Assembly (NCBI GenBank): GCA_003024785.1 | Contig: PUQB01000030.1 | Coordinates: 62,001 to 126,000, forward strand | Length of the DNA stretch: 64,000 nt | Origin: Selaginella tamariscina | Lineage: Eukaryota; Streptophyta; Lycopodiopsida; Selaginellales; Selaginellaceae | Direction of reading: 5' to 3' | Shown here: positions 1 to 10,900 of the stretch, in pieces | Position numbering within the stretch: position 1 is the stretch's first letter | Layout of the letters: every line of letters starts with the position of its first letter | Notes under the pieces: model-generated | Database searches by the model: none | What the model was told of the DNA's origin: nothing | Seen by the model: only the letters and a program-made list of their open reading frames with translations | Program-made: the position numbers and the translations under genes

Positions 1-514
1 TAATAATAGTTAGGATGATTGTTTCATTTGTAAATCTTCTGTATTGTGAAGCAATATCTATTGTAAATACACCTACTTGATGGGTATTCAGATCCTCAAA
101 GAAACATCTTAATCCACAAGCCGACAAAACCACTTGAGGTTCAAGTCGTATCTAACCTCCTCCGGATCTGAGAACATTACATTGGATGAAATGAAATATA
201 TATTTTGAGCATCGTTCAATCTCGGTTTGCAACCTACCCTTGGGTGTTTGATTATTGAATCTGCTTTCCATTATTTTACTTGTCCATGTAATGTGACAAA
301 GATTAATTTAACAACAATCATGGTTAATCCAATGCGCTTCCCATTTATTTTGAAATATGGCCGAGTTAATTCCAGAATTCCCTTGCACATCTCATTTCCT
401 CCTCTTATTTTAATGTCACCTTAATGTCACATCTGAATGCAAAGTTCTTCAAACACACGTTCGAGTATAATAAATTTTGTTTTAATTCTTACCAAAAATT
501 AAAGACAACTCCAT
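1..514 (-). pseudogene. 5' end of a diverged ParB/methyltransferase-like gene, cut by the window edge
   Basis: The minus strand holds the first exon (ATG at 514-512), a GT-AG intron of about 60 nt and part of exon 2 of the same gene family as 7,928-11,023. The match runs into base 1, so the rest lies outside the window or is missing. It is nearly identical to the start of the copy at 50,336-53,306. The reading frame in exon 2 is broken: a base is missing near the glycine-rich start of exon 2 compared with the better copy, and stops follow. It is a relict of the diverged subfamily, not a working gene. The plus-strand ORF across the same bases is only its antisense shadow. Confidence 0.7.
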
Positions 515-659
515 ATTAATGGTTGAATCACTTTGTTTGATCAAGCCGCATTTCTGCACAATATTACACTATGAATACAGTTTATAAAAATGCGCACACA
601 CTTATATTAACCCAAATATATAAATACACAATTAAAATTTTACAGGGTCTATAAATATT

Positions 660-2010
660 TTTCTCTAAAGTGCTCAGACTAATTAGATGGTGGGATTAAT
701 CCTGCCAGGCCCGATTAGAAGAGTAATCGTCTCAGTAGGAGTAATATGAGATAAAAAAACTTATATATATTAATAAACAAGTACATTTGCATACACCTTT
801 TGTGTCTCAGAGAGAAGTGGCAGGATTAATCTCGCCCACCATTCTTTGGGAAGGGTTTGGTGGGATTAATCCCGCCACCATTTCCTTACCTCCTAGAATG
901 TGTTTGTGAGAGAAATATATAGAAATTATAATATACAGATACACACATATATGTGTATATATATATACTAAGAGAAAGAGATAAAGGAATTATAATATAC
1001 AGATACACATGTACATAAAAATATAGGTGTGTATGTGAGAAAGAGAGATAAAGAACTTATATATACTTATACACAAGTACATTCACATATAGGGTGATGG
1101 GATTAATCCTGCCACCCTTCTGCATCTCAGAAAGAAGTGAATGAGATTAATCTCGTCCACCATTCTAGGAGGCTGGGAAGGGTTGGCAGGATTAATCTCA
1201 TCATCACTTCCCTACTTCCTAAAATGTGTGTGTGAGAGAGATATATATAGAATTTATAATATACAGATACACACACATATATATATACATATATGTGTGA
1301 GAGAGAGAAATAAAGGAATTATAATATATAAATACACATGTACATAAAAATACAAGTGCGTATGTGAGAAAGAAAGATAAAGAACTTATATATACTTATA
1401 CACAAGTACATTCACATATAGGTATAGGGTGATGGGATTACTCATGTCACCCTTCTGCATCTCAAAGAGAAGTGGGCGGGAATAATCTCGCCCACCATTC
1501 TAAAAGCTTGGAAGGGTTGGCGGGATTAATCCCATTATCACTTCCCTACTTCCTAGAATGTGTATGTGAGAGAGATATATAGAAATTATAATATACAGAC
1601 ACACACACACACATATATATATATACATATGTGTGTGAGATAGAGAAATAAATGAATTATAATATACAGATACACATATACATATAAATACAAGTGTATG
1701 TGTGTGAAAGAGAGAGATAAAGGAATTATAATATACAGATACACATGCACATATAAATACATGTGTGTTAGAGAGAGATAAAGAACTTATACATACTAAT
1801 ACATAGGTACATTCACATATAGTGTGGTGGGATTAATCCCGTCACCCTTCTCCATCTTAGAGAGTTGCAAATAAGATTAATCCCCCCACGGTGGGGAGGG
1901 TGGTGGGATTAATTCTGCCACCCTTCTATGTCTCAGAGAGTGATGGGCGAGATTAATCCTGCCCAAGCAGGGAAGGGGTGGCAGGATTAATCCCACCACC
2001 ACTTCCCTTA
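660..2010. repeat. Higher-order satellite with decayed GGATTAATCC palindromes
   Basis: Repeating blocks of roughly 340-390 bp begin near 750, 1,092, 1,429 and 1,823. Each contains variants of the 18-bp palindrome seen intact at 6.6-7.6 kb (for example GGTGGGATTAATCCCGCC and GATGGGATTAATCCTGCC), then CCACCATTCTAGGAGG-like linkers, then GT/GA-rich and TATA-rich microsatellite stretches ending in ACAAGTACATTCACATATA-like sequence. Substitutions in the palindrome are mainly C-to-T and G-to-A. No gene is seen. Confidence 0.85.
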
Positions 2011-2690
2011 ACCATGTGTGTGTGCCATATTGAGAGATAAAGAACTTATAAAATACAAATACACGCATACATATAGATATAGTTGTGTGTGAAGAGATGA
2101 AGAACTTATATATATACAAATGCACAAGTACGTATACATATAAGTGTGTGTGAGAGAGATAAAGAAATTACATATATACAAATATTCACATACATATACA
2201 TTCAAGAGTGTGTGTCTAAGAGAGAGATAAAGTAATTATATATATACAAATACACAGGTACATACACATACAGTGTGTGTGTAAGAAATAAATAAATAAA
2301 TTATAATATACAAATACATACACATATGTATATGTATATACAAGTGTGTGTGTGAGAGAAATATAGTATATTATAGGTGTGTGCATGTGTGTGCGAGAAA
2401 TAGAAATTAAACTATACATATATACACACACATATATATATATATATGTATATACAGGAGTGTGCATGTGTGTGTGAGAGATAGATAAATAAATTAAATT
2501 CTATAGATACACATACATACATATATATGTGTGTGTGTGTGCATGTTTTTGCAAGAGATAGATAAATAAAATATAATATACAGATACACATATATATGTC
2601 TATGTATATACATGTGTGTGCATGTGTGTGTGAGAGATAGATAGATAAATATAATATATAAGTACACATATATATGTTATAATATGTTGA
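2011..2690. repeat. GTGTGTGAGAGAGATAAAG / TATACA microsatellite-like array
   Basis: Imperfect units of about 60-75 bp alternate GTGTGTG-GAGAGA-TAAA with long TATATACA runs. The small ORFs here have extreme Tyr, Ile, Cys and His content on the minus strand and are translation of simple sequence, not genes. Confidence 0.85.
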
Positions 2691-3600
2691 GTGATACGAA
2701 AGTGTTGACCTTATTTTTATACAATATTACCATTATTGTAACCTAAAAAAGAACATTGGTGTCCTTGTTACATATAACAACATATGTTATTTTAAAATCT
2801 TTATAATCTTAAATTATCTTTACATGTAGTGCTTGTAATGGTAATACTACCAACGTACTTACATCTTAATACATTAGTTAACACATGTTAATAATTATGT
2901 TTTTTCAAAAACCCTACTTCAATTTTTACTTAATGGCCACGTGTCAATAACTAGGGGTTTTTTCATTAAAAAAAAAAAAAAAAACCCTAAAGAAATTAAA
3001 ATGAACTCAATTAAATTCTAACATTAACACATTAGGGTTCATGATATTACTACCTCAACACTATATTTTTAATATCTCAATTCGCTTTTAAATTTTAATT
3101 TTCTTTAATTTTTTATATTTTTTTTAAAAATTGATATATATGTGAGCCCACTACATTAACCTTTATTTTCTTAAAGTTAATATTGCTATTGGATACAAAA
3201 GGCCTCCTGCATCTTTAATTTCATATTTTTATATTTTTCTTTTTTATTATGCTATATTTTGATTTAAATTAGATTGACCTCAAATTCTACTAGATTCAAA
3301 AGGTTGTATGTATAGTTGTGTTTAGTATGATCTTCAATAATATGTTATTAATTAATCTTGCATCTATTATTCTCAATTTAATCTATTATTTCTCTTTATA
3401 TAATAGTGTCATATTTGTAGTATGCACTTTGTTTATGTGTCTTGTTAAGATTTTACAATTGTAAGTTACAACTTACAAGAGACTTTTATACTTTTTATTT
3501 AATAAAACCTTGTAATCCTCATATTAAGAAATATTCTTAACATACTATGTTCTCTAATATATAATATAAACTAACATGATATGTCCTAATTAAATTTGTA
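2691..3600. other. AT-rich spacer without genes
   Basis: Noncoding and strongly AT-rich, with an A tract of about 18 near 2,970 flanked by AACCCTA/GGGTTTT sequence. Inverted at 18,200-19,085 and repeated directly at 55,482-56,359, where poly-A length differs between copies. No ORF or RNA gene is supported. Confidence 0.7.
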
Positions 3601-3602
3601 AT

Positions 3603-5214
3603 CACCAAGAACTCATACAGGCCAAATGGTGTTCGAAAAGCAATCTTGGGAATGTCCATGTTAGCCATTGGAACTTGCCAATATCCAGAGAGGAGATTTA
3701 ACTTGGTGAACCAACGGCTCTGCCCTAGTTGATCCAAAGATCTACAGTATAAGAAAGTGGATACACATCTGAAATGGTTACATTATTTAATGAGTGATAG
3801 TCAATGCAAAATCGAACACTCCCATCCGGCTTCATCATAAGATAAGGTTCGCATGCCCAAGGACTTTGAGATTTCTTAATAACACCCTTCTCCAACATCT
3901 CCTTAACATTTACTCGTAAGATCTTGAGCTTCTTTAGTAATCGACGCTGAATAGGTCACCTAGGATCCCTAGTTGGAATAGGGTGGCGTGTCGCAATCTT
4001 GGCCCAAATGACAAGTTGAAGTTGAAAAGATCAAACATACTCCTTGAGTTGATTAATGATTGCAGCATGACGATCATATGAAGGATCCAGAGAGGGAAAA
4101 AAAGAGCATGAAGGAAAGATGGTTGGAAGTAAGGGTGAAACAAAAATGATGGAAGCAAATGAACGAAGTGGAATAAAAGTAAGAGGAATGGAAGAAAGAT
4201 GATGGAGAGTCAAACAAGGGGGAGACTTTTTAAAGTCACACTTGGCATGATTGCGACTCAACTAATCCATACCAAGAATAAAGTGAAAAGCTTGACTCAG
4301 CACCACCTGGAAAGATTGAAGCTCAAGCTCACGATCGTCCACTTAAACAGTAATGTCAACTTTACAAGCATGAGTGTGTCTGTTGCCGTACATAATAAAG
4401 ATTGATTCTACCGCATAGACTGAAACATGTAGCAACAGATTGAGAAATAAAGGACAAACTCGAACCTGTATCTACCAACACAGAAAGAATAACATGACGT
4501 GTCATGTGATTAGATTGAGCTTGAAAAGTGAAGACTGGATGAATTGGTGCCAAGTGAACCCCTTGAAAAAAGATGGAGGAGGTCACTAATTTATTCACAC
4601 GAGGACCCTCCTCTACTCGTGCGATTCGTCATTTCCCGGAAGATCCACCACATCAAGACCTTTCATTACAGCAGCATCAACTGGACATTTTGACGCCAGG
4701 GCCTCCACCCTGGAAATGGGAATGCCAATCGGGAAACCGTTGACAGCGCCAATACATGTGTTCAACCTCATCACATGCCCAACAACAAACTACACATCCA
4801 CGTCCCCGTCCACAAGCCCAACCTTGTTGGTACACGAGCAGCGACAACATCAAACTCCATCAGACCAGGACCATCCCCAACGTGAAGTGGAATGAGTGAA
4901 CGTAAAGATGCAAGTGGGAGAGGCGATGACTCATATCATTGTGCTAGCCTCAAAACATCATCAAGAGTCACTGGAGCCAATGCATGCACAAGCCCCACAA
5001 AGTCTTGACGAAGTGTTGGCCACAACATACTTAACTTGATGCTTTCCAACATGTTAGGCCCTACATGTAATAAAAGGTTCCGGAAGCGAACATCGAACTG
5101 CATCACCGACTCAAATGGCTCCTGACGAATACAATGCAATTACTAAAAAGCATCATCACAATCATTCACATGCCCAAATGCACATTTGAAGATCTCTAAA
5201 AGAATACTCTAATC
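3603..5214 (-). mobile_element. Ty3/gypsy LTR retrotransposon fragment (gag, protease, start of RT)
   Basis: Read on the minus strand this is an internal slice of the same gypsy family as 26,827-32,148. A gag piece comes first (4,900-5,214), then the protease region with the aspartic-protease motif DTGSS at about 4,472-4,458, then a reverse-transcriptase piece with the FTKLNLLSGYWQV block near 3,600-3,740. Neither LTR is present. Both ends are abrupt: 3,602 joins block A and 5,214 joins satellite. The frames are interrupted by indels and stops, so no functional protein is expected. Confidence 0.85.
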
Positions 5215-5536
5215 GGGTGTGTGTGAGAAGGAAAGAGATAAATATTTTCTCGAAAGTGCATGAACGAAGTAGTTGGCGGGATCAATCCCACCAGCCCCAA
5301 GGAGGGGAGGAATTGTCTCGGTCGGATTAATCTGGCCGGCTTGTGAAATGAAAGAGATAAAAGAATTATTATTATGCACGTATATAAATGGGTGTGTGTG
5401 AGAAAGAAAGAGATAAATATTTTCTCAAAAGTGTATGAACAAGTAATTGGCCGGATTAATCTCACCAACCCCAAGGAGGGAGGAATTATCTCAGTCGGGC
5501 ATTTATTTTGAGCATATACCCACCACTTGCAAGCAT
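5215..5536. repeat. Satellite with GGATTAATC motifs, about 180-bp unit
   Basis: Two units with CTCCTTGGGGCTGGTGGGATT-like sequence (written here on the opposite strand), each followed by TTTTCTCGAAAGTGCATGAAC and a GAGAAAGAAAGAG stretch. It is the inverted counterpart of the start of the longer array at 46,546-47,340. No gene. Confidence 0.75.
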
Positions 5537-5665
5537 GTGGTCTCTTCATGTTCACACACGCATGCACACAGACCGTAAGAACAAACTTGTAAATTTAAGA
5601 TTACAACAACACTGCTGAAGAAGAGTCCCCTTGTTGCTTTTCAAGCGATATACTCAAGATTGTAA
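5537..5665. repeat. Breakpoint cassette, copy 1
   Basis: A stretch of about 125 bp running from ATGTGGTCTC through CACACACGCATGCACACAG and AACAACACTGCTGAAGAAG to the sequence ATATACTCAAG. Other copies are at 12,751-12,872, 39,380-39,504 and 46,424-46,542. It marks places where the large repeats switch partner. Confidence 0.75.
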
Positions 5666-6175
5666 AATATGGCAATTGCTCACATCTATCTTTCACTATG
5701 GAATCAAATTGTTCTTGATTCTAACACAACATGGTGTGTGTGTGCCATGCACTATGAAAACAATGCCCTATTTGTGTTTATTTTGTTAATTTGATTGACA
5801 ATGTCTCTTCTTACTGTGTGTATATATTATGGGATATGTGTGATTGTGTGTGTGATAATACAGGTTACTCATCCAAAATCAAAAACAATCTTTTGTTTTT
5901 GTTAAATATAGTCTTTGGACCATTGTTCTTTATATAAATATAAAAATGATTGTGTACTAGTTTTAAAATGTTCAAGGAATAGAATGTTATGAACTTATTG
6001 ATTTGCTTTTAGCCTTTCTTTACTTTGTGTACATGGGATATATATTTTCCTATATGACTATACGATGGTTCATTCTAATGGCAAAAGAAAATATTCTTGA
6101 GGAACAATTGGTGTTAAATGGTTCAGATTTTACTAAACCCTTAAAAAAAAAACGAAGATATAAAATCAAGAATTA
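5666..6175. other. Noncoding block shared three times
   Basis: Noncoding sequence that follows the breakpoint cassette. It is also present inverted at 38,870-39,380 and at 45,891-46,425. It contains short T-rich tracts and no supported ORF. In all copies it ends near an AATTAATAAGAATT-like motif next to a TA/CA microsatellite or a diverged spacer. Confidence 0.65.
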
Positions 6176-6574
6176 ATAAGAATTTATTCAAGAATTAATC
6201 AAGAATTTATTTGTTTTACACACGCATACACACAATATACATATACACACATATATATATATATACCTATGTACATATATACATACATATATTATGTGTA
6301 CCAGTATATATATAATTTTATTTATTTATATATTTCTCGCACACACACGCACACTCCTATATATATATATATATATATACACACACATATATATATATAT
6401 AATTTTATTGATTGTTTGTTATTTGTATGATTTTATTTGTTTCACACACGCATACACATGATATACATATAATTTGTGTATCGGTATAATTTGTGTATCA
6501 GTATAATTTTATCTGATTTGTCTATCTCTGGCACACACACGCACTCTCCTACACACATATACATATATATAAAT
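6176..6574. repeat. (TA)n/(CA)n microsatellite region
   Basis: Alternating ATATAT, CACACACGCA and TTTATTTG tracts. The inverted copy is 45,541-45,890. No coding potential beyond simple-sequence ORFs. Confidence 0.8.
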
Positions 6575-7600
6575 ATTATGTGCGTAGCGGCGGATTAATC
6601 CCGCCGCTATATGGTTAGCCTCGGCGGTGGAATTAATCCCGCCGCTATATGGTTAGACCCTCGGCGGCGGGATTAATCCCGCCACCCTTTAGGCAGGCTA
6701 TTCCGTTAGCCTCATGAGGGCGGGATTAATCCCGCTGCGTACGCACCCTGCGCGGAATCGGGCGGGATTTATCCCGCCGCCAAAGGCCTGCCTGAAGGGC
6801 CTAGGCGGCGGATTAATCCCGCTCGATTCAGCAGGGCATTGGCGTCCGCGGGATTAATCCCGCCGCCTAGGCCGAGTAAAGGGCCTGGGCACGGGATTAA
6901 TCCCGCTGCCCTGCGCGGAATCGGGCGGATTAATCCGCCGCCCAAAGGGCCTAGGCGGCGGGATTAATCCCGCCCGATTCGCACAGGGCATTGGCGTCCG
7001 GCGGGATTAATCCCGCCGCCTAGGCCCAGTGAAGGGCCTGGCGGGGATTAATCCCGTGCCCTGCGCGAATCGGGCGGGATTAATCCCGCCGCCAAAGGCC
7101 TGCCTGAAGGGCCTAGGCGGCGGGATTAATCCCGCCCGATTTCGCGAGGGAATTGGCGTCCGGCGGGATTAATCCCGCCGCATAGGGACCGAGTGAAGGC
7201 CCTGGGGCGGGATTAATCCCGCCGAGCCTTCAATGCCTGTTGGAGGAATGAATCCCGCCACCCTTCCTTTTTCTCCATTGGTGAGTCGGACCAATCCCAA
7301 ACGTTTCTGTCTGAGACGTAGAAGGTTTACAACATACCAATGGAGAGAACTGGGAAGGGTGGCGAAATTCATTTAACCATCCCTTACATGGTGGGCGAGA
7401 TTAATCCCGCCTCCTTTCTGGAGTCACTGAAGGGGTGTGCAAATAAATCCTGCCAGTTCTCTCTGAGACCGAGAAGGGTGGCAAGATTAATTCCGCACTC
7501 CCGTTCAAGGCCTCCAGAAAGGTGGCGAGATTAATCCCGCCCACTCTTTCAGGAGGCATTGAAGGGGTGGCGAGATTAATCCCGCCGCACCTTCCATGTG
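6575..7600. repeat. Dense array of the 18-bp palindrome GGCGGGATTAATCCCGCC
   Basis: About 20 copies of a perfectly self-complementary 18-mer (or one-base variants) lie in 1 kb, for example at about 6,955, 6,998, 7,040, 7,072, 7,115, 7,158 and 7,203, so roughly 43 bp apart. The linkers are themselves inverted around each core: GGGCCTAGGC on one side and CGATTCGCGCAGGGCATTGG on the other, alternating in direction. The whole array is therefore a nested fold-back. It is GC- and CpG-rich inside an AT-rich window. Copies from 7,240 onward are more decayed and alternate with CTCTGAGAC / GAAGGGTGG linkers. Inverted copy: 44,630-45,540. Confidence 0.9.
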
Positions 7601-7700
7601 AATATATATGTGTATTAGTATATATAAGTTGCATATCTCATTTTATTTACTTTTATCATCTTATCATAATATTTCGAGTAAAAGCTAGGAACTATGTAAA

Positions 7701-7785
7701 ACTGTCCAGAGCTCACATTTGTGGTGGTTCTAAAACGAAATGTTATCTTTCTTTTGCACTAGCACAAATGTGAGCTTTGGACAGT
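7701..7785 (+). other. Fold-back hairpin upstream of the ParB-like gene
   Basis: Arms 7,701-7,723 and 7,763-7,785 pair over 23 bases with one mismatch (core GAGCTCACATTTGTG). The 39-nt loop contains TTCTAAAACGAAATG. It lies about 140 bp before the start codon at 7,928. Homologous hairpins, loop included, precede the copies at 44,296 (44,439-44,523), 26,407 (26,641-26,725) and 48,164 (47,849-47,930). It could be a MITE, a small-RNA precursor or a regulatory structure. Confidence 0.7.
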
Positions 7786-7927
7786 TAATTCCGTCACTTC
7801 TCTCTGTGTATTATTTTTGTATATTCGGGTTTATACAAGTGTGTGTGCGTTTTTATATGATTTGTATTCATAGTGTATTATTTTGCAGAAGGACGATTTA
7901 ATTAAACAAGGAGATCGAGTCATTAGT

Positions 7928-10900
7928 ATGGAGTCGTCGTCAAATTCTGGGTAAGAATTAAAATAAAATCTGTTATACTCGGATATGTGCTTGAACTAAT
8001 CATTTTTGTATTCAGATGTGGAATTGAGGTGACATTAAAGAGAGCAGGAGAAGAGATGGGCAGGGGGATTCTGGAATCAACTTGGCCATATTTCAAACTA
8101 AACGGGAAGCGCATTGGAACAACCATGGTTGCTGTCAAACTAACCTCTGTCACATCGCATGGACAAGCAAAACAATGGAAAGTGGGTGTGCTAGTCAAGC
8201 ATCCGAAAGCATGCTGTGAACCCAGATTGAACGATGCTCGACACATATGCCTTGTTCCATCCAATGTCACGTTCTCGGATCCAGAGGTCGCCAGTTACAA
8301 CATTAATTTCGGGTGGTTTTGTCGACTTGTGGATAATGACGTTCACGTGTTCACTAATGATGTTGACCTTGGAGTTCTTCTTCAACTCAACGAAAGCCCA
8401 TCTATGGAGGGGATCCACTGGATGTCTACTTCGAAGATCTTCAGACTCATCGAGTAGGTGTATTGTCAGGAGATATTGCTTCACAATACAGAAAATCACA
8501 AGTGGAGCAATTCCCTCTTCACATTGAAGAAGAACACAGCGACATCATAAGGAGATTGAGAGGGTGGCTTGGTCTCAGGTTCTTTACAGATCACGTTCAA
8601 TTTGCTTAGCAAATTTCGGGAGCTGGAAGAGTGTGCCGAGAACATTAGAACAGCATCAATCGGGGATCACACATGTTGATTCGGATCGTAGAAGAAAATC
8701 ATTATCGTTTTGTCAGCTGCACCTGTGGCGTCCCATGCTGCAATAAGCCACAAGGAAATGATGTTGGATGATAGGATTTACGAGTGTAGGGTTAAGTATT
8801 GCAGCGTCAACCCAAACTTCAATTACAGGCCACTCAATCAGGAACGTGTAGCTGAGCTCATGGAGAAGATGAAGGACGACAATTCTTACACCGTTCCACA
8901 TAATGCTGTTTTGTGCGCATACTACGAGAGAAACAAAGGCGCTGACAAAGTGTGGATCACAACACCGGAACAAATAAGGAAGGTTCAGACGGAGAATAGA
9001 AAATCAGTTAAGTACTACATCATTAGTGGCCAGCACACAATAACGGCAGCCCAACGACTTCTCGACGAACACAACAAAGGAACGATGGCAACAAAACTTT
9101 CCGAGCATACCCGTGAGAAGCTGACAAAAAGATCGGCGTTTTTAGCGAAGCCGAATCTCACAATCGAGCAGTACCATAAGTTATCGGCGGAATGGGACGC
9201 TGCAGACACCAACCACTACAACAGCAAAATATGGGAGAAGTTCAAACACACGCGAGCCGTGTGGGAATCTCTTCAGCGACCACAAAGAGCTACCGCAGGG
9301 AATACACAATCTGCGGACTACCGGGTAAGCAAATTGTTTGGGCGGGATTTATCTCGCCGGTATATTAATCTGTCTTTTTTCTCAGAGAGTTGAAGAAATT
9401 GTAGCAGTTGATTTTGCCCAGGTGGGCGGGAAGGAAACATCCTTTTTGATGATGTTGATTTCTTGTCCCGAGGATAGGATCTTTGCAAATGGTTGGGGAT
9501 TATGGAATCCTTTGCAAAAGGAACACTGAAGAAGAAGCAGACAAGTGAAGTGGAGCCCTCAGAGAAGTCTGCAAAGAAACCCAGTAAGACGCCGAAGGCT
9601 AAGTCTGTTCAATCTATAAAGGATGTAGACAACGATTTCAAGCTCACATGGTTGAAGCCTTTAAATGGAACAACGATGGAGGAGATGGAAGTCTTGGCTG
9701 ATTTGGTGATTGATGGCAAATTACAGATTAACAACAGCAGCCCACCTCTCCTTTTCATCTCAAGGCAATGGAGTTGAAGACGGTCAGGCACTTCAAGGAG
9801 TGGTTGGGAATACACTGCCACAAACTGGGTTGGATTTCGGCTTCAACATACGAAGAGGTCAGCAAATATTTGCATGTGACAAATGATGATATGCTTGTCG
9901 AATGGGTGAATCAATCGGAAGATCTGGGCAAGAATCTATTGCACGCCAACGCCAAAAAGGAGAACATTGCGATGACGCCTTCTCTTATGGCAGTCCTTCA
10001 GCAGCGGAGAACCGAGTTGAACCTTATAAAGGAGGATGCTACGAATCACGACAAGCCCTACAGATGTTTGTTTGGATTCGGAGACTTTATGGGGTACCAT
10101 CACTGCTTGTAGGAAACCGTTTCAATTGTTCGTGATGGATCGGCGGGTGTCAAAAAATCCTTCGACAGACAGGACACTAGAGGATTTGGTGGAGAAACTT
10201 AGCCGTGCAAGCATGTACAAAGAAGGTATTTATTATTGAATTCATACTTGCACTCTTGACTGATATCTACGTTTTCAGGTATTTATTTCTTGATTCTTGC
10301 TCATGTCACCGATACCTTTGCCTTCTCCTTTGCCAAGAGGAATAAACATCGTTGGACAGGATTTTATATGAATGATGCTGATCCAAGTGCATTGATTCGG
10401 TTGTTCACTTGGTTGTTAGGAATGCGCCAAACATTTCAAACTTCCAAATGACTGGCCAGGCATCTGTTTGCACTCCAACGGCCCTGAACCTCCATCCGAT
10501 ACACCGATAGGTAGAGTGACGTATTCGGCAATGTACGTTATCCAAACATCACAAGTCAAGCGGCACGGAGCATCGTCAACTTGATCAGGGGTCCTCACAG
10601 TGATGCGTGGGTTTTTGACTACTGCACTAGGGGGTCCGTCTTGAAGGAGTGTTACCTTCGGCATACATGTGTATTTGCCGTTGAAAAGGATAAGACCATG
10701 GTTGAGGACCTGAACAAGTGGATAGATAGGTTCTCAACTGACTACCCCAACGAATCCATAAAGGAGTATTTGAGAAAGTTCCCTCCGATAAGTGCGATAG
10801 CTCTGAAGACGAATCTGGTTCAATGTCGGAGTCTGAGGACGAACTTCAATCAGATATTAGACCGGAAGTTATCTCGAGGAGTACAGAACATTCGCACACT

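Larger units (their letters stand above)
1..3602. repeat. Block A, direct copy of 52,795-56,359 and inverted copy of 18,200-21,778
   Basis: The first bases of the window match 52,795 onward, and the match continues through the gene fragment, the satellite and the AT-rich tail until the abrupt switch to retrotransposon sequence at 3,602. In the other copies the same point continues into more AT-rich spacer. Differences between copies are mostly short indels and repeat-number changes. Confidence 0.85.

Noticed and set aside
2008..2669. Long Tyr/His/Thr/Cys-rich ORFs across the satellites
   Set aside because: They are translations of GT/TA/GA microsatellites and occur in several frames and all copies.
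6955..7220. Regular palindromic repeats with about 25-nt spacers, looking like a CRISPR array
   Set aside because: The spacers are themselves repeated and inverted, not unique. There are no cas genes and the context is a eukaryotic genome.
7987..8270. ORF on the minus strand opposite exon 2 of the ParB-like gene
   Set aside because: Antisense shadow; the plus-strand frame has conserved introns, motifs and conservative changes between copies.
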